A DNA stretch of 64,000 nt from Bacteriovoracaceae bacterium (GCA_013141065.1 JABFRR010000012.1:28530-92529); one strand, 5' to 3'. Counted from the stretch's first letter, positions 51,720 to 60,821 are shown. The notes: generated by a model from the letters alone, not told the origin. Translations and numbers: made by a program.

Positions 51720-51756
51720 AATTCCCTTTGCTAAAGTGACTTTTACAAAGGGAATT
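51720..51756 (+). promoter_or_regulatory. Hairpin covering the ribosome-binding site of the second endonuclease gene
   Basis: AATTCCCTTTG (51720-51730) is the exact reverse complement of CAAAGGGAATT (51746-51756), and the inner bases AAAGT-ACTTT can extend the stem. The right arm contains AAAGGGAA, the Shine-Dalgarno of the TTG start at 51760. The hairpin would hide that site, and TTATTTT follows it, so it may act as a terminator of the first gene or as a translation switch. Confidence 0.6.
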
Positions 51757-51759
51757 ATT

Positions 51760-52608
51760 TTGAAAACGACGATTGTTTTTTTTCTCCTAGCTCTTGTATC
51801 AAACGCATTATTTGCCAGCGAATCACTCTATTATCCTCAGACATTTATTCAAAAAGTTTCATCATCTGTAATAAAAGATGAAGCTCTTAAAACAGAAATC
51901 CACGCTCTATTAACTTCACCTCACCAAAGAGATTCTAAAGGTGGCAGAGACACCCTCGGATGCGAAACTCCGGGTGTTGGAAACTGTTACGCTCACAGAT
52001 CTTTAGGTTACGACGGAGCGAGAAAAGTTCTTTTTGGAAAACTTCACATTGAAAATGAAAACGGAAAATATTTCATTAAAGATGTTTACTGTCATAAAGT
52101 TTTTGCAGGTGGAGCTAATGTAAAGCCTGGTGCTATTCCTAACAATGCTCAGATCAACTGTGAGCACACATGGCCACAAAGTAAATTTTCTGGAGCCTAC
52201 CCAAAAGACGTACAAAAATCTGACCTTCACCACCTATTTCCAACTGACTCAAAAGCTAACTCTGTCAGAGGAAATTATAACTTTGCAGAAATTTCTCATG
52301 AAAATGGTCAACTAGATAATTGTGCTGCTTCAAAGTCTGGATCTTCAAATGAAGGCGGAGGCAGTGATGATCTTTTCGAACCACCAAGTGAGCATAAAGG
52401 TAACGTTGCCCGTGCCTTATTTTACTTTTCTATAAGATATAAAATCAGCATTCCGAAAAATGAAGAACCAGTTCTTAGACGTTGGAATGAAATGGATCCA
52501 GTCGATGACGCTGAAAGAGAAAGAAATGAGCAAATTCACTATGCTCAAGGAAACAGAAATCCATTTATCGACTTTCCAAACCTTGCTAACTACATCAATA
52601 AATTCTAA
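51760..52608 (+). CDS. Secreted endonuclease I (EndA-type), copy 2
   Basis: A 282-residue paralog of the previous gene. The start is probably TTG 51760, six bases after AAAGGGAA; a GTG at 51736 lies within the hairpin loop. The signal peptide is KTTIVFFLLALVSNALFA. Active-site blocks match copy 1: INCEHTWPQSKF, KSDLHHLFPTDSKANSVRGNY and YAQGNRNPFIDF. Copy 2 has an insert near residue 70 (RDTLGCETPGVGNCYAHRSLGY) with two extra Cys, and a Gly-rich loop NEGGGSDDLFEPP. A strong terminator follows. Confidence 0.92.
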   Translation: MKTTIVFFLLALVSNALFASESLYYPQTFIQKVSSSVIKDEALKTEIHALLTSPHQRDSKGGRDTLGCETPGVGNCYAHRSLGYDGARKVLFGKLHIENENGKYFIKDVYCHKVFAGGANVKPGAIPNNAQINCEHTWPQSKFSGAYPKDVQKSDLHHLFPTDSKANSVRGNYNFAEISHENGQLDNCAASKSGSSNEGGGSDDLFEPPSEHKGNVARALFYFSIRYKISIPKNEEPVLRRWNEMDPVDDAERERNEQIHYAQGNRNPFIDFPNLANYINKF

Positions 52609-52612
52609 ACTC

Positions 52613-52638
52613 AAAGGCTCCTCATGGAGCCTTTTTTT
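52613..52638 (+). terminator. Rho-independent terminator overlapping the next ribosome-binding site
   Basis: AAAGGCTCC (52613-52621) pairs with GGAGCCTTT (52626-52634) across loop TCAT, followed by seven T (52632-52638). The GGAG of the right arm lies nine bases before the next ATG (52639), so the terminator arm doubles as the Shine-Dalgarno of the glycosyltransferase gene. Confidence 0.85.
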
Positions 52639-53625
52639 ATGACTCAAAAAATCTTAATCGACTTTGAAAAAATTATCGATCCTTTCTCGGGGTTGGGCCA
52701 AGTCTGTGCCCATTTAAAGATTTTTTTCGATAAGAGCCCGCAAGATATTCATTATTGGCAACCCACTAAATTTCAAAAACTGGCACGTCACTTCCCTTTC
52801 TTGCTGCCCAAGTGTGATCTCTTTCACGCTGTTCACCAGGACTCTCCGTATTATCCTTGGAGCGCGAAAACTAAATACCTTCTCACAATTCATGATCTCA
52901 ATGCATTAAAGGAAAAAACCCAATTTAAAAAAGGTGAAGAGTACAAAAAAAATCTGCAGAAAAAAATTGATAGAGCTTTTAAAGTGACATTTATTTCTGA
53001 ATTCACCAGACAAGAAGTTTTATCAGAATTTAAACTTGATCCCAAAAATACTCAAGTCATCTACAATGGGATTTCATTAACAAATATTAGTGAAGCTCCC
53101 AAAATAAAACCCCAATTACCATTCTTTTTTTCAGTAGGAACGGTTCTTCCAAAAAAAAATTTTCATGTCTTAATTGATCTCCTAAAAATCATGCCTGATT
53201 TTGAAATGGTGATTGCTGGAACGACTTTTCATTCTTATGCTCAAGACATGAAACAAAAAATTATTGAACTAGGCTTAGAAGGCCGAATTCATCTTGTAGG
53301 AACCATTAGTGAGCGTGAGAAGCTTTGGTATTATCAGAATGCTAAAGCCTTCATCTTCCCTTCTTTGTTAGAGGGCTTTGGCCTTCCAGTTGCTGAGGCC
53401 ATGAGTCTAGGCTTGCCTCTTTTTTTATCTGATAAAACATCTTTGCCCGAAATTGGTGGGAGAGATGCATGCTACTTTAAACACTTTGAGCCAGAATATA
53501 TGAAAAAAATCATTAATGATGAGTTAGCCACTTTTTCAATTGAGAAAAAAAATCAACTAATCAATCGCTCTCAAATTTTCAGCTGGAAAAAAGCGGCCGA
53601 CGAATTTCTAAAACTCTACGAATAA
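52639..53625 (+). CDS. Glycosyltransferase, GT4 family (GT-B fold)
   Basis: A 328-residue protein starting MTQKILIDFEKIIDPFSGLGQ at ATG 52639; the earlier ATG (52624) lies in the terminator loop. The N-terminal domain has LLTIHDLNALK; the donor-binding domain has PFFFSVGTVLPKKNFHVLIDLL and PSLLEGFGLPVAEAMSLGLP, the E-x7-E retaining GT4 motif. It transfers a sugar from a nucleotide donor to a glycan or lipid, probably in polysaccharide assembly. The lone gene has no polymerase cluster around it. Sugar and acceptor are unknown. Confidence 0.85.
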   Translation: MTQKILIDFEKIIDPFSGLGQVCAHLKIFFDKSPQDIHYWQPTKFQKLARHFPFLLPKCDLFHAVHQDSPYYPWSAKTKYLLTIHDLNALKEKTQFKKGEEYKKNLQKKIDRAFKVTFISEFTRQEVLSEFKLDPKNTQVIYNGISLTNISEAPKIKPQLPFFFSVGTVLPKKNFHVLIDLLKIMPDFEMVIAGTTFHSYAQDMKQKIIELGLEGRIHLVGTISEREKLWYYQNAKAFIFPSLLEGFGLPVAEAMSLGLPLFLSDKTSLPEIGGRDACYFKHFEPEYMKKIINDELATFSIEKKNQLINRSQIFSWKKAADEFLKLYE

Positions 53626-53668
53626 AGTATTATGAGTATTACTAGAAAAGTGATAAAATTATCTTCAC

Positions 53669-55027
53669 GTGACAACCAATAAAACCATAAAAATTTTAAT
53701 TGTAGATGATGAGATTGATGTAGCTGACATTATTAATTTTCTAGTTCTCGATCTCTTACAAATCAATATAAAAACAACGATAAGTCATTCCGGAAATGAG
53801 GCCATAAAAGCTTTAGATCTTGAAAATTATGACTACTGCATATGTGATCACAATATGCCCAATGGCTCAGGTGATGTTGTATTAAAACACATCATTAAAA
53901 ATAATCTTGCGACTCAATTTATACTTTGCTCAACTGTTACGCCCATATCGCATCATGATGAATATCCAAAAGATAAAATCCTCTTTAATATCGAAAAACC
54001 AGGCGTCATTGCAGGAATCGAAAAACTGGCAAATATTATATTAAAGAAACTAGATCCAGAAGAAAAAGCTCACTTAACTCCAGAATTTCACCCTATACCT
54101 GTTCATTACTTGAAACTTTTTCAAGATATCCCCCTAGATATTTATATTCAATTAGGCCCTGATCGTTTTGTTAAGTTTTATAATGAGGGTGACCACTTCA
54201 CGACAGTTGATGAAAATAATATATCTGAAAAATCAATCACTACTGTTTATATTAAAGCTACTGATCATGTATCTGGAATCAATGACATCATTCACAATGC
54301 AGTCATTTCAATATTTGATAAAAAACACCTTCCTATCCAAGATAAAATTACTATTAATTTTAATGACCTCGTACAACTTATAAATTTTACAGGTATCACT
54401 AATGATCTCGCTAAAACTATAAAAGATTCTATTTTTCAAGCCACAAAAATAATTGCTCAAAGTAACGAACTCACTCCGGCCTGGAGTAAAATTAATTTAA
54501 TTGGTGAATTTCCAGCGAAGTTATACTGCCTTCAATCCCTTATTTGTGGTGCCATTTTAAAAAAACATTCATGGAATTCTGAACAAACACTCTATAAACT
54601 CGCGATGGCTTCATTTCTTCAAGACTTATCATTAAGTGAAATTTCTCTTATGGAATTGTATGACTATTCTGAATTCTTAGAAAAAGAAGATCAGTTTACA
54701 AGACAATCACGAAGTTCTTATTTGGCCCATCCACTAAAGGCCCGGGATCTGGCCATAAAGATCACAGGATTACCACCAGATATTGAAAAGCTAGTTGCAG
54801 AACAACACGAAGCTCCAGAAGGATTAGGTTTTCCAAGAAAAACAAATGCCACCCAGCTTCAGCCACTCAGTTGTTTATTTATTCTTTCAGGTTTTACTGC
54901 GAGATATATTTTAAGAAATCAAAAGAATTTTTCTTATGCCGACCTTATTGATGAGCTAGATAAAAAAGGCTACAAAAGTGGAAATTTCAAAGAGTCTTTC
55001 TTAGTTCTTTCCCAATTTAAAATTTAA
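53669..55027 (+). CDS. Response regulator with degenerate HD-GYP-like output domain
   Basis: A 452-residue protein. Residues 8-125 are a receiver domain: ILIVDDEIDVADI with the acidic pair, Asp in YCICDHNMPNGSG as phosphoacceptor, and IEKPG with the conserved Lys. The C-terminal 200 residues look like an HDOD/HD-GYP domain: the HD position reads MASFLQDLSL (His to Gln), and the GYP block is AEQHEAPEGLGFP, close to HHExxDGxGYP. So it probably senses rather than cleaves c-di-GMP, although the residual GFP motif is conserved. The start is GTG 53669 without a clear Shine-Dalgarno. The 3' end overlaps a convergent gene by 4 bases. Confidence 0.75.
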   Translation: MTTNKTIKILIVDDEIDVADIINFLVLDLLQINIKTTISHSGNEAIKALDLENYDYCICDHNMPNGSGDVVLKHIIKNNLATQFILCSTVTPISHHDEYPKDKILFNIEKPGVIAGIEKLANIILKKLDPEEKAHLTPEFHPIPVHYLKLFQDIPLDIYIQLGPDRFVKFYNEGDHFTTVDENNISEKSITTVYIKATDHVSGINDIIHNAVISIFDKKHLPIQDKITINFNDLVQLINFTGITNDLAKTIKDSIFQATKIIAQSNELTPAWSKINLIGEFPAKLYCLQSLICGAILKKHSWNSEQTLYKLAMASFLQDLSLSEISLMELYDYSEFLEKEDQFTRQSRSSYLAHPLKARDLAIKITGLPPDIEKLVAEQHEAPEGLGFPRKTNATQLQPLSCLFILSGFTARYILRNQKNFSYADLIDELDKKGYKSGNFKESFLVLSQFKI

Positions 55028-55803
55028 TTTTCTTTCTTAAAAACAACAAAGGTTGTTCCCTTAACATGATAAAGCGAAAGTTTTTGGCTTAATTTATTCA
55101 AATAAGAGTAAACATCTTTATTGTTGCGATACACTCCATCATAATCATGCCAGAGAATAATTCCTCCTTTTTTAAGCATTTTAAAGGCTTTTTCAGAGTC
55201 ACTTTCAATATATGAATATGCATGAGAGCCATCAATAAAAATAAGATCACACTTATTATGGAGTGAAGATTCATCAAATGTTTTACTGTCTGAAAAAATC
55301 TGATTCACTTTATAAGCAACATCAGTTTCACTATACAAAAACTTACTAAAAGCAGATTCAGAAAGGGCATTTCTTATCGCGATAGAATCATCTTTATCTG
55401 TCTTAGAGTATTTTTCAAAGTAATCTGGTGGCAAAGTTAAGGTATGAATTTTGGCATCGACCGCCGAGTTTTTTGCCCAAAGGTAAGTTGTTTTTCCAGT
55501 ACAAGTACCGAATTCAAACATGGTTTTAGCTTCTTTAGCGAGCACTGCTAATATCCAGGCTTCCTCATCACTTGTCCCACCTGGAACGATGAGATCCCCT
55601 CTGCCAATAAAAGACACCTCTGATTTTATCATAGGCCCATATTCGTTAACTTCAAAAAGTGGTGATAAAAAAGAAGCTGAGACTTGAGGGAGAAAATACT
55701 TATTTTTGTGAAGCTTTTTATATTTATTATATTTATAAAAAAGAATCAAAATTAAAATTATGGATAAACTTAAAAGCAGAATCATAATTGTTAATGTATC
55801 CAT
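55024..55803 (-). CDS. Membrane-anchored class I SAM methyltransferase
   Basis: A 259-residue protein with one N-terminal membrane helix (IMILLLSLSIILILILFY). The methyltransferase domain (Methyltransf_24-like) has SAM motif I in FEFGTCTGKTTYLWA, LIFIDGSHAYSYIESDSEKAF, and KGGIILWHDYDG. Proteins of this type often methylate or modify sugars, and the neighbouring gene upstream on the same strand is a glycosyltransferase-like protein 2 bases away. The substrate is unknown. Confidence 0.75.
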   Translation of the reverse strand: MDTLTIMILLLSLSIILILILFYKYNKYKKLHKNKYFLPQVSASFLSPLFEVNEYGPMIKSEVSFIGRGDLIVPGGTSDEEAWILAVLAKEAKTMFEFGTCTGKTTYLWAKNSAVDAKIHTLTLPPDYFEKYSKTDKDDSIAIRNALSESAFSKFLYSETDVAYKVNQIFSDSKTFDESSLHNKCDLIFIDGSHAYSYIESDSEKAFKMLKKGGIILWHDYDGVYRNNKDVYSYLNKLSQKLSLYHVKGTTFVVFKKEN

Positions 55804-55805
55804 GA

Positions 55806-56696
55806 CTATGAAATCCTTTTGTAATTTTTAAACTCACCCATACGGTAGCCAGTCACTCTTTCAATATAATCCGAGACAATGAGCCCACACAAGTTCCAAT
55901 CAAGAGTGAGAGGTAAACTTTCTAGATCAATTGAATTTTTATTGACCTCAATCCAAGATTTCATAACAAAGGGATGAGAGTTTTGAAATTTTTTAAGCCC
56001 CCAACACTTTTCATACTTAAACTGTAGCGCCCTGTCTTGAGTTTCATTTCCGTGATAAAAAGTATCAAAGACTTGTACTTTTTTCTTCATTACTAATTCA
56101 GCTCGCGCCCAACCATAATGAAAAATTCGTGCTGATATAAGCAATGCTTTCATCTTTGATCCGTCTTTATAACGAAAGCCTTGAGCATCTAGCCAGGATA
56201 TTAATCCTTGGTGATTCCTAATCAATCTCACTTCTCGCCTATAAAGAGACCTGGTGTATTTGAATGTGTCCACATTTCCGTAAAAATGCATATAGTTGAA
56301 TATGAGGCCATTAATTTCTTTATCTTTTTCCATTAACGAAACCCCGTCTAAAATAGACTTAAGGTCTTCTTCATGAACACATTCGTCACCTTGAATATAC
56401 TGACAGTAATCCCCTGTACAGGCCTCTAGAGCAATGTTTGTTTGCTGCGAGAGAATGAGCCCACTTTTTTGAATAATGGGATCCCACCAACTTTTTAAAA
56501 ATTTATATTTAGGATCTTTTAAATGTGTCGTTAAATAGGCATAGGTTCCATCATCCTCGGTGCATTCAGGGTTACTAAAACCCACATTAATGATGACTTC
56601 AAAACAGATGGGTTCTATTGAAAGCACACTCTCGAGTATTGGATACCCGAGAGTGAGACCATTTTTTATAAATGTAAAACCTGAAATTTTAGACAT
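55806..56696 (-). CDS. Glycosyltransferase-like protein (GT2-type)
   Basis: A 296-residue protein with the look of a GT-A fold. It starts ISGFTFIKNGLTLGYPILESV, followed by CFEVIINVGFSNPECTEDDGT. The metal-binding region appears at QYIQGDECVHEEDLKSIL, in the place of a DxD. RRYRREVRLIRN-like basic residues follow (LYRREVRLIRNHQG). It has no membrane segment. With the methyltransferase 2 bases downstream it may decorate a surface glycan. The family assignment is by pattern only. An imperfect 12-bp hairpin lies near its 5' end (56627-56655). Confidence 0.65.
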   Translation of the reverse strand: MSKISGFTFIKNGLTLGYPILESVLSIEPICFEVIINVGFSNPECTEDDGTYAYLTTHLKDPKYKFLKSWWDPIIQKSGLILSQQTNIALEACTGDYCQYIQGDECVHEEDLKSILDGVSLMEKDKEINGLIFNYMHFYGNVDTFKYTRSLYRREVRLIRNHQGLISWLDAQGFRYKDGSKMKALLISARIFHYGWARAELVMKKKVQVFDTFYHGNETQDRALQFKYEKCWGLKKFQNSHPFVMKSWIEVNKNSIDLESLPLTLDWNLCGLIVSDYIERVTGYRMGEFKNYKRIS

Positions 56697-56702
56697 TTTA
56701 AC

Positions 56703-57116
56703 TTATTGGCACTTAAAACGCATATCAGCAGTATAAGCGTCGCCATCTAAGACAGAATTTCCGACAACTCCCAAGCCAAAAAGCCCTGAACCAACATTAG
56801 ATTCTTTTTTCCCACCCAAAGCACCCATCATTCCTCCACCAACAGAAGCTGCGGTAGAAACTTTCTTAATCGTTTTGTGGGTCGATTCATCGATAGAACC
56901 CGTGTACTTAGTGTCTTCTGAAACAAAAGCTGCCATTTTATCAAATTCTTGGCAGTAATTATTAGCTTCACCAATTGCTGCACTTTCAACACTTTCTTTT
57001 TCTTCACCACGAATGACTACACGGTGAATTCCTTCAGTCCCTGGGCGAACATGAGTATAACTCGCACATGCTGAAGCCAAGACTAAAACCAGAAGAACCA
57101 ATATATTTTTATACAT
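56703..57116 (-). CDS. Small lipoprotein, 137 residues
   Basis: The start is ATG 57116, with AAGGA eight bases upstream; a longer reading from 57176 lies in the E2 gene. The signal is MYKNILVLLVLVLASACASY with lipobox LASAC, so Cys17 is lipidated and the protein is anchored in a membrane. The C-terminal part is Gly-rich (AASVGGGMMGALGGKKESNVGSGLFGLG), like a glycine zipper. A further Cys pair is near NNYCQEF and RFKCQ. The role is unknown. It lies between the glycosyltransferase-like and E2 genes on the same strand. Confidence 0.7.
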   Translation of the reverse strand: MYKNILVLLVLVLASACASYTHVRPGTEGIHRVVIRGEEKESVESAAIGEANNYCQEFDKMAAFVSEDTKYTGSIDESTHKTIKKVSTAASVGGGMMGALGGKKESNVGSGLFGLGVVGNSVLDGDAYTADMRFKCQ

Positions 57117-57129
57117 AAAAAAATCCTTA

Positions 57130-58425
57130 TTAAAATAATACAGACGGATCCATCGTCTGAAGCGTGTTAATGACATGTCTTAAAAATTTAGAACCGACTT
57201 CACCATCAATTACACGGTGGTCATATGTATGAGTCGCGTACATCATTTGGCGAATGGCGATTGCATCATCTTTAGTAACGATAGGACGTTTAGCAATCGT
57301 ACCAACACAGAAAATTCCTACTTGAGGCTGAAGAATTACGGGTGTCGCGGCCAGGATTCCAAAAGAGCCATTATTAGTAAAAGTATAAGTTCCACCTGTC
57401 AGGTCATCCATTGTTAATTTTTTAGTTTTAGCTTTTCTTACTAAAACATCAAGCGCTCTAGCGATTCCTCTGATGTTTAAATTATCTGCACCTTTAATAA
57501 CAGGCACAACTAAACCATTTCCAGGGACAGCGACAGCACAACCAAGATTTATGTCTTTTTTATAAACAATGTTGTCGCCATCAATAGACGAGTTGACTAT
57601 TGGAAACTCTTTAAGTGCCTGGACAAGTGCATAGAGAATAAAGTGAGTGTAAGTCAGAGCGAAGCCTTCTTCTTTTTCAAATTGTTTTTTGAAAGACTCT
57701 CTAAACTTCACAAGATTAGTCATATCAACTTCATCAATTGAATTTACATGTGGAGCCACTAATTTTGATTGCTGCATATTTTTAGCAATTGCTTTTCTCA
57801 TGTTATCCATAGGAACAATTTCAACTCTCTCCCCTTTAGCGTATGCTGGAGTGAATGATACTGGTGCACTTGGTGCAACTGACTTTGAGCTAGAAGAAGT
57901 TGTTGTCGCTCCCGCTTTTCTTCCTGAAGCAATATAGGCTTCAAAGTCGGCACGATTAACTCTTCCAGCAGCACCAGAACCTGGAAGTGCAGCTAATTCT
58001 GATAATGAAACTCCCGCTTCTTTAGCCATGGCCTTAACCAGTGGAGTGTAAAATCGATCGTCCTGAGTTTCAGAAACTACTGGCGCACTTGCTGGTGCAG
58101 AGGAAGCGACGAGTGGTGCTGCTGGAGTGGCCGCTTTTGCCATAGGTGCCGCAGCAGCTGCTGCTTTTGGTGCTCCAGCATTTGCTGGATCATCTTCAAC
58201 AATTGCTATTAATTTTTGAACATCAACTGTGTCACCTTCTTTAAAAAGAAGTTCTTCAATACGTCCACTCACTGGTGAAGGAATTTCTGATTCTACTTTA
58301 TCAGTTGAAATTTCTAATAATATTTCATCAAGGGCAATTGAGTCCCCAACATTTTTGTGCCACTTAGTAATTGTACCAGTGGTAATTGATTCACCCATTT
58401 GGGGCATTACGATTTCGTGTCTCAT
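57130..58425 (-). CDS. Dihydrolipoamide acyltransferase (E2 of a 2-oxo acid dehydrogenase)
   Basis: A 431-residue enzyme. One lipoyl domain starts at residue 4 (IVMPQMGESITTGTI) with the lipoylated Lys in EISTDKVESEIP. An Ala/Pro linker follows, then an E3-binding domain (YTPLVKAMAKEAGVSLSEL), then the catalytic core ending THTYDHRVIDGEVGSKFL with the DHRxxDG His and Asp. It passes acyl groups from lipoamide to CoA. It could be the succinyltransferase or a branched-chain type; no E1 gene is adjacent. The lpd gene lies 12 bases upstream on the same strand, so they are one transcript. Confidence 0.9.
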   Translation of the reverse strand: MRHEIVMPQMGESITTGTITKWHKNVGDSIALDEILLEISTDKVESEIPSPVSGRIEELLFKEGDTVDVQKLIAIVEDDPANAGAPKAAAAAAPMAKAATPAAPLVASSAPASAPVVSETQDDRFYTPLVKAMAKEAGVSLSELAALPGSGAAGRVNRADFEAYIASGRKAGATTTSSSSKSVAPSAPVSFTPAYAKGERVEIVPMDNMRKAIAKNMQQSKLVAPHVNSIDEVDMTNLVKFRESFKKQFEKEEGFALTYTHFILYALVQALKEFPIVNSSIDGDNIVYKKDINLGCAVAVPGNGLVVPVIKGADNLNIRGIARALDVLVRKAKTKKLTMDDLTGGTYTFTNNGSFGILAATPVILQPQVGIFCVGTIAKRPIVTKDDAIAIRQMMYATHTYDHRVIDGEVGSKFLRHVINTLQTMDPSVLF

Positions 58426-58437
58426 ATAAATAATCTC

Positions 58438-59823
58438 CTAAAAATTTAAAGCTCTGTTTTTTGAAGCGAGTACAGCTTCACCTAACCACTCTCCAAGAGT
58501 TGGATGCGGGTGAATAGTTGCAAAAATTTCTTCGTCTATGCCTTCCATTGTTTTAAATAAAACATACTCATGAATAAGTTCCGTGGCCTGTGTTCCAACA
58601 ATATGGGCCCCAAGCATCTCGCCGTGTTTCCCCATAAGAGTTTTTACAAAACCATCTTTTTCATTAGACGCTATGGCTTTTCCATTGGCGACAAATGGTA
58701 ATTTTCCAACTTTATATTCAATGCCCTTTGCTTTTAATTCTCTTTCTGTGTAACCAACACTCGCAACTTGAGGCTGACAGTAAGTACATCCTGCAATATT
58801 CATTTTATCAATGGCGTGGGGATGTTTACCTGATAAGTGTTCGGCAGCAACGACTCCTTCATGAGAAGCGGCGTGAGCCAGAAGAGGCGGGCCTGATACG
58901 TCCCCGATTGCGTAGATATGAGGAACATTTGTTTGACACATTGGATTGACCGAAATAAATCCTCTGTCTGTTTTTATGCCAGCGGCTTCAAGGCCAATAT
59001 TATCAATGTTACCTGTCATCCCAACTGCGATGAGTCCCATTTCAAATTTATGTTCAACTTCTTTGCCATTAACTTTTTCGAAAATTGAAACATCTTTTCC
59101 ATTATTGACGGCGCGAACACCTTCAATTCCTAAAGAAAGTTTAATGCCATATTTTTTATAAGCTTTTTCAATTTCGATTGAACTGTCATCGTCTTCTATC
59201 GGAAGAAGATGTTTTTGAAGTTCAAATATATGCACTTCAACTCCAAAGGCATTCCAGAAATAAGCAAATTCTACTCCAATGGCCCCAGCTCCAATAATCC
59301 CTATCGATTTTGGAAGTGTTTCCATTTTTACAGCTTCCCACGCACCGATTAAACGTTTCCCGTCGTGTTCTAAACCTGGAAAAGTTTTATAGTGTGCGCC
59401 ACTAGCGACAATTAGATTAGTAAAAGTTAGAGTCTCAACACCGGTGGCAAGCTTTACTTCAAGAGTTGTTTTAGATTTTATTTTTCCAAAACCAGTGATG
59501 ACTTCGATGTTATTTTTTTTCATCAAAAAGGCAATGCCCTTTGACATACGTTCTGAAATTCCTGTGGCCCTTTTTACAGCCTGAGCCCCATCAAGACCTT
59601 TGAGGTCAATATTAATACCCAAATCTTTCATATCGGCCAATTCATGTACCGAGTGAGCTGATTTTAAAACTGCCTTGGTAGGAATGCATCCGCGGTTTAA
59701 GCAAACTCCGCCCAACTTGTCCATTTCAACGATCGCAACTTTCTTGCCTAACTGACTTGCTCTAATTGCAGCTACATATCCGCCTGGGCCAGAACCCAAG
59801 ACAACAACATCAAAAGTTTTCAT
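58438..59823 (-). CDS. lpdA: Dihydrolipoyl dehydrogenase (E3)
   Basis: A 461-residue flavoprotein reoxidising dihydrolipoamide with NAD. The FAD site is VVVLGSGPGGYVAAIRASQ, the redox disulfide is in GGVCLNRGCIPTKAVL (residues 37-52), the NAD site is IGIIGAGAIGVEFAYFW, and the C-terminal active-site His-Glu is in TIHPHPTLGEWLGEAV. It precedes the E2 gene. Length and motifs are standard. Confidence 0.96.
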   Translation of the reverse strand: MKTFDVVVLGSGPGGYVAAIRASQLGKKVAIVEMDKLGGVCLNRGCIPTKAVLKSAHSVHELADMKDLGINIDLKGLDGAQAVKRATGISERMSKGIAFLMKKNNIEVITGFGKIKSKTTLEVKLATGVETLTFTNLIVASGAHYKTFPGLEHDGKRLIGAWEAVKMETLPKSIGIIGAGAIGVEFAYFWNAFGVEVHIFELQKHLLPIEDDDSSIEIEKAYKKYGIKLSLGIEGVRAVNNGKDVSIFEKVNGKEVEHKFEMGLIAVGMTGNIDNIGLEAAGIKTDRGFISVNPMCQTNVPHIYAIGDVSGPPLLAHAASHEGVVAAEHLSGKHPHAIDKMNIAGCTYCQPQVASVGYTERELKAKGIEYKVGKLPFVANGKAIASNEKDGFVKTLMGKHGEMLGAHIVGTQATELIHEYVLFKTMEGIDEEIFATIHPHPTLGEWLGEAVLASKNRALNF

Positions 59824-59913
59824 TCATTGAATCCTTAAAAAATTTAGTTTAAAGTACGTCTCAAAGTTTTAAAGGCGGTAGCCTTTGTTGTCAATAAAAG
59901 GACAGTCAATTAA

Positions 59914-60819
59914 GTGATAAAAATGCATAGCGCAATTGAGTTAGATTTAAGTCCTGAAGAAAGAGCTCTTGTTTTAGAGTTTTTTCCGCGTGGACTCATT
60001 GCAATTGACCTTGAAACTACCGGGCTTTCTCCACTTGTTGACCGTATTATTGAAGTGGCCGCAATGAAGATCACACCCACCCACAGTGAGGTTTTTCAAA
60101 GTTTAGTTAACCCTGAAATTGCCATTCCTCCACATACGACTGACATTCACCATATTACTGATGAAATGGTGATTAATGCCCCCAAGTCTGAACTAGTCTT
60201 AAGAGGCTTATTAGATTTTATGGGCGAGCTCCCTATCGTTGCTCATAATGCAAAATTTGATCTGGGTTTTATTGTCATGGGTTTTCAAAAATGGCATCTT
60301 ACTATCGGAAACAATGATATTTATTGTTCGTGTAAGTTGGCCCGGCATACTCACATGGAAATTAAAAATCATAAACTGGCAACACTGGTGCAGGAATTGA
60401 AAATTCCCTTGGTCAATCATCATCGTGCTTTTGATGATGCTTTTGCCTCACTTAAAGTTTTTGTCGATTCACTTAAGAGGACTAAAACACCTGAGTCCCC
60501 AATACTAAAACGCTATGGACATCTTTTTAATCTTAATCAATTTGAAAAATTAGAACTAGAAAACTTACCAGAGCATTTAGGAATTTTAGAAAAATTGGTA
60601 AAAGAAGCCGCTGTGATCGAAATGAAATACAGTGGTGGCAATCACAAAAACGTATTTCGTCCTGTAAAACTCACCAGTTTAATGAATACCCCGGAAGGAA
60701 ATATATTGTCTGCCAGGTGTCTATGGAGTGAATTACAAAAATCCTTTAAACTTAATAAAATAATTGAAGTCAGAACTCCGTCGGCAACCGATATTCAAAA
60801 GTGGTTAAAAAAAGATTAA
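59914..60819 (+). CDS. DnaQ-like 3'-5' exonuclease (DEDDh)
   Basis: A 301-residue protein. Exonuclease motifs are Exo I GLIAIDLETTGLSPLVDRIIEVAA (Asp and Glu), Exo II LPIVAHNAKFDLGFI, and Exo III ...NHHRAFDDAFASLKVF (His and Asp). The C-terminal 100 residues are extra, beyond the core of DNA polymerase III epsilon, and no further domain is recognised. It may be a proofreading or repair exonuclease. The start is GTG 59914 with AAAGGA eleven bases upstream; ATG 59923 is farther. Confidence 0.85.
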   Translation: MIKMHSAIELDLSPEERALVLEFFPRGLIAIDLETTGLSPLVDRIIEVAAMKITPTHSEVFQSLVNPEIAIPPHTTDIHHITDEMVINAPKSELVLRGLLDFMGELPIVAHNAKFDLGFIVMGFQKWHLTIGNNDIYCSCKLARHTHMEIKNHKLATLVQELKIPLVNHHRAFDDAFASLKVFVDSLKRTKTPESPILKRYGHLFNLNQFEKLELENLPEHLGILEKLVKEAAVIEMKYSGGNHKNVFRPVKLTSLMNTPEGNILSARCLWSELQKSFKLNKIIEVRTPSATDIQKWLKKD

Positions 60820-60821
60820 TT

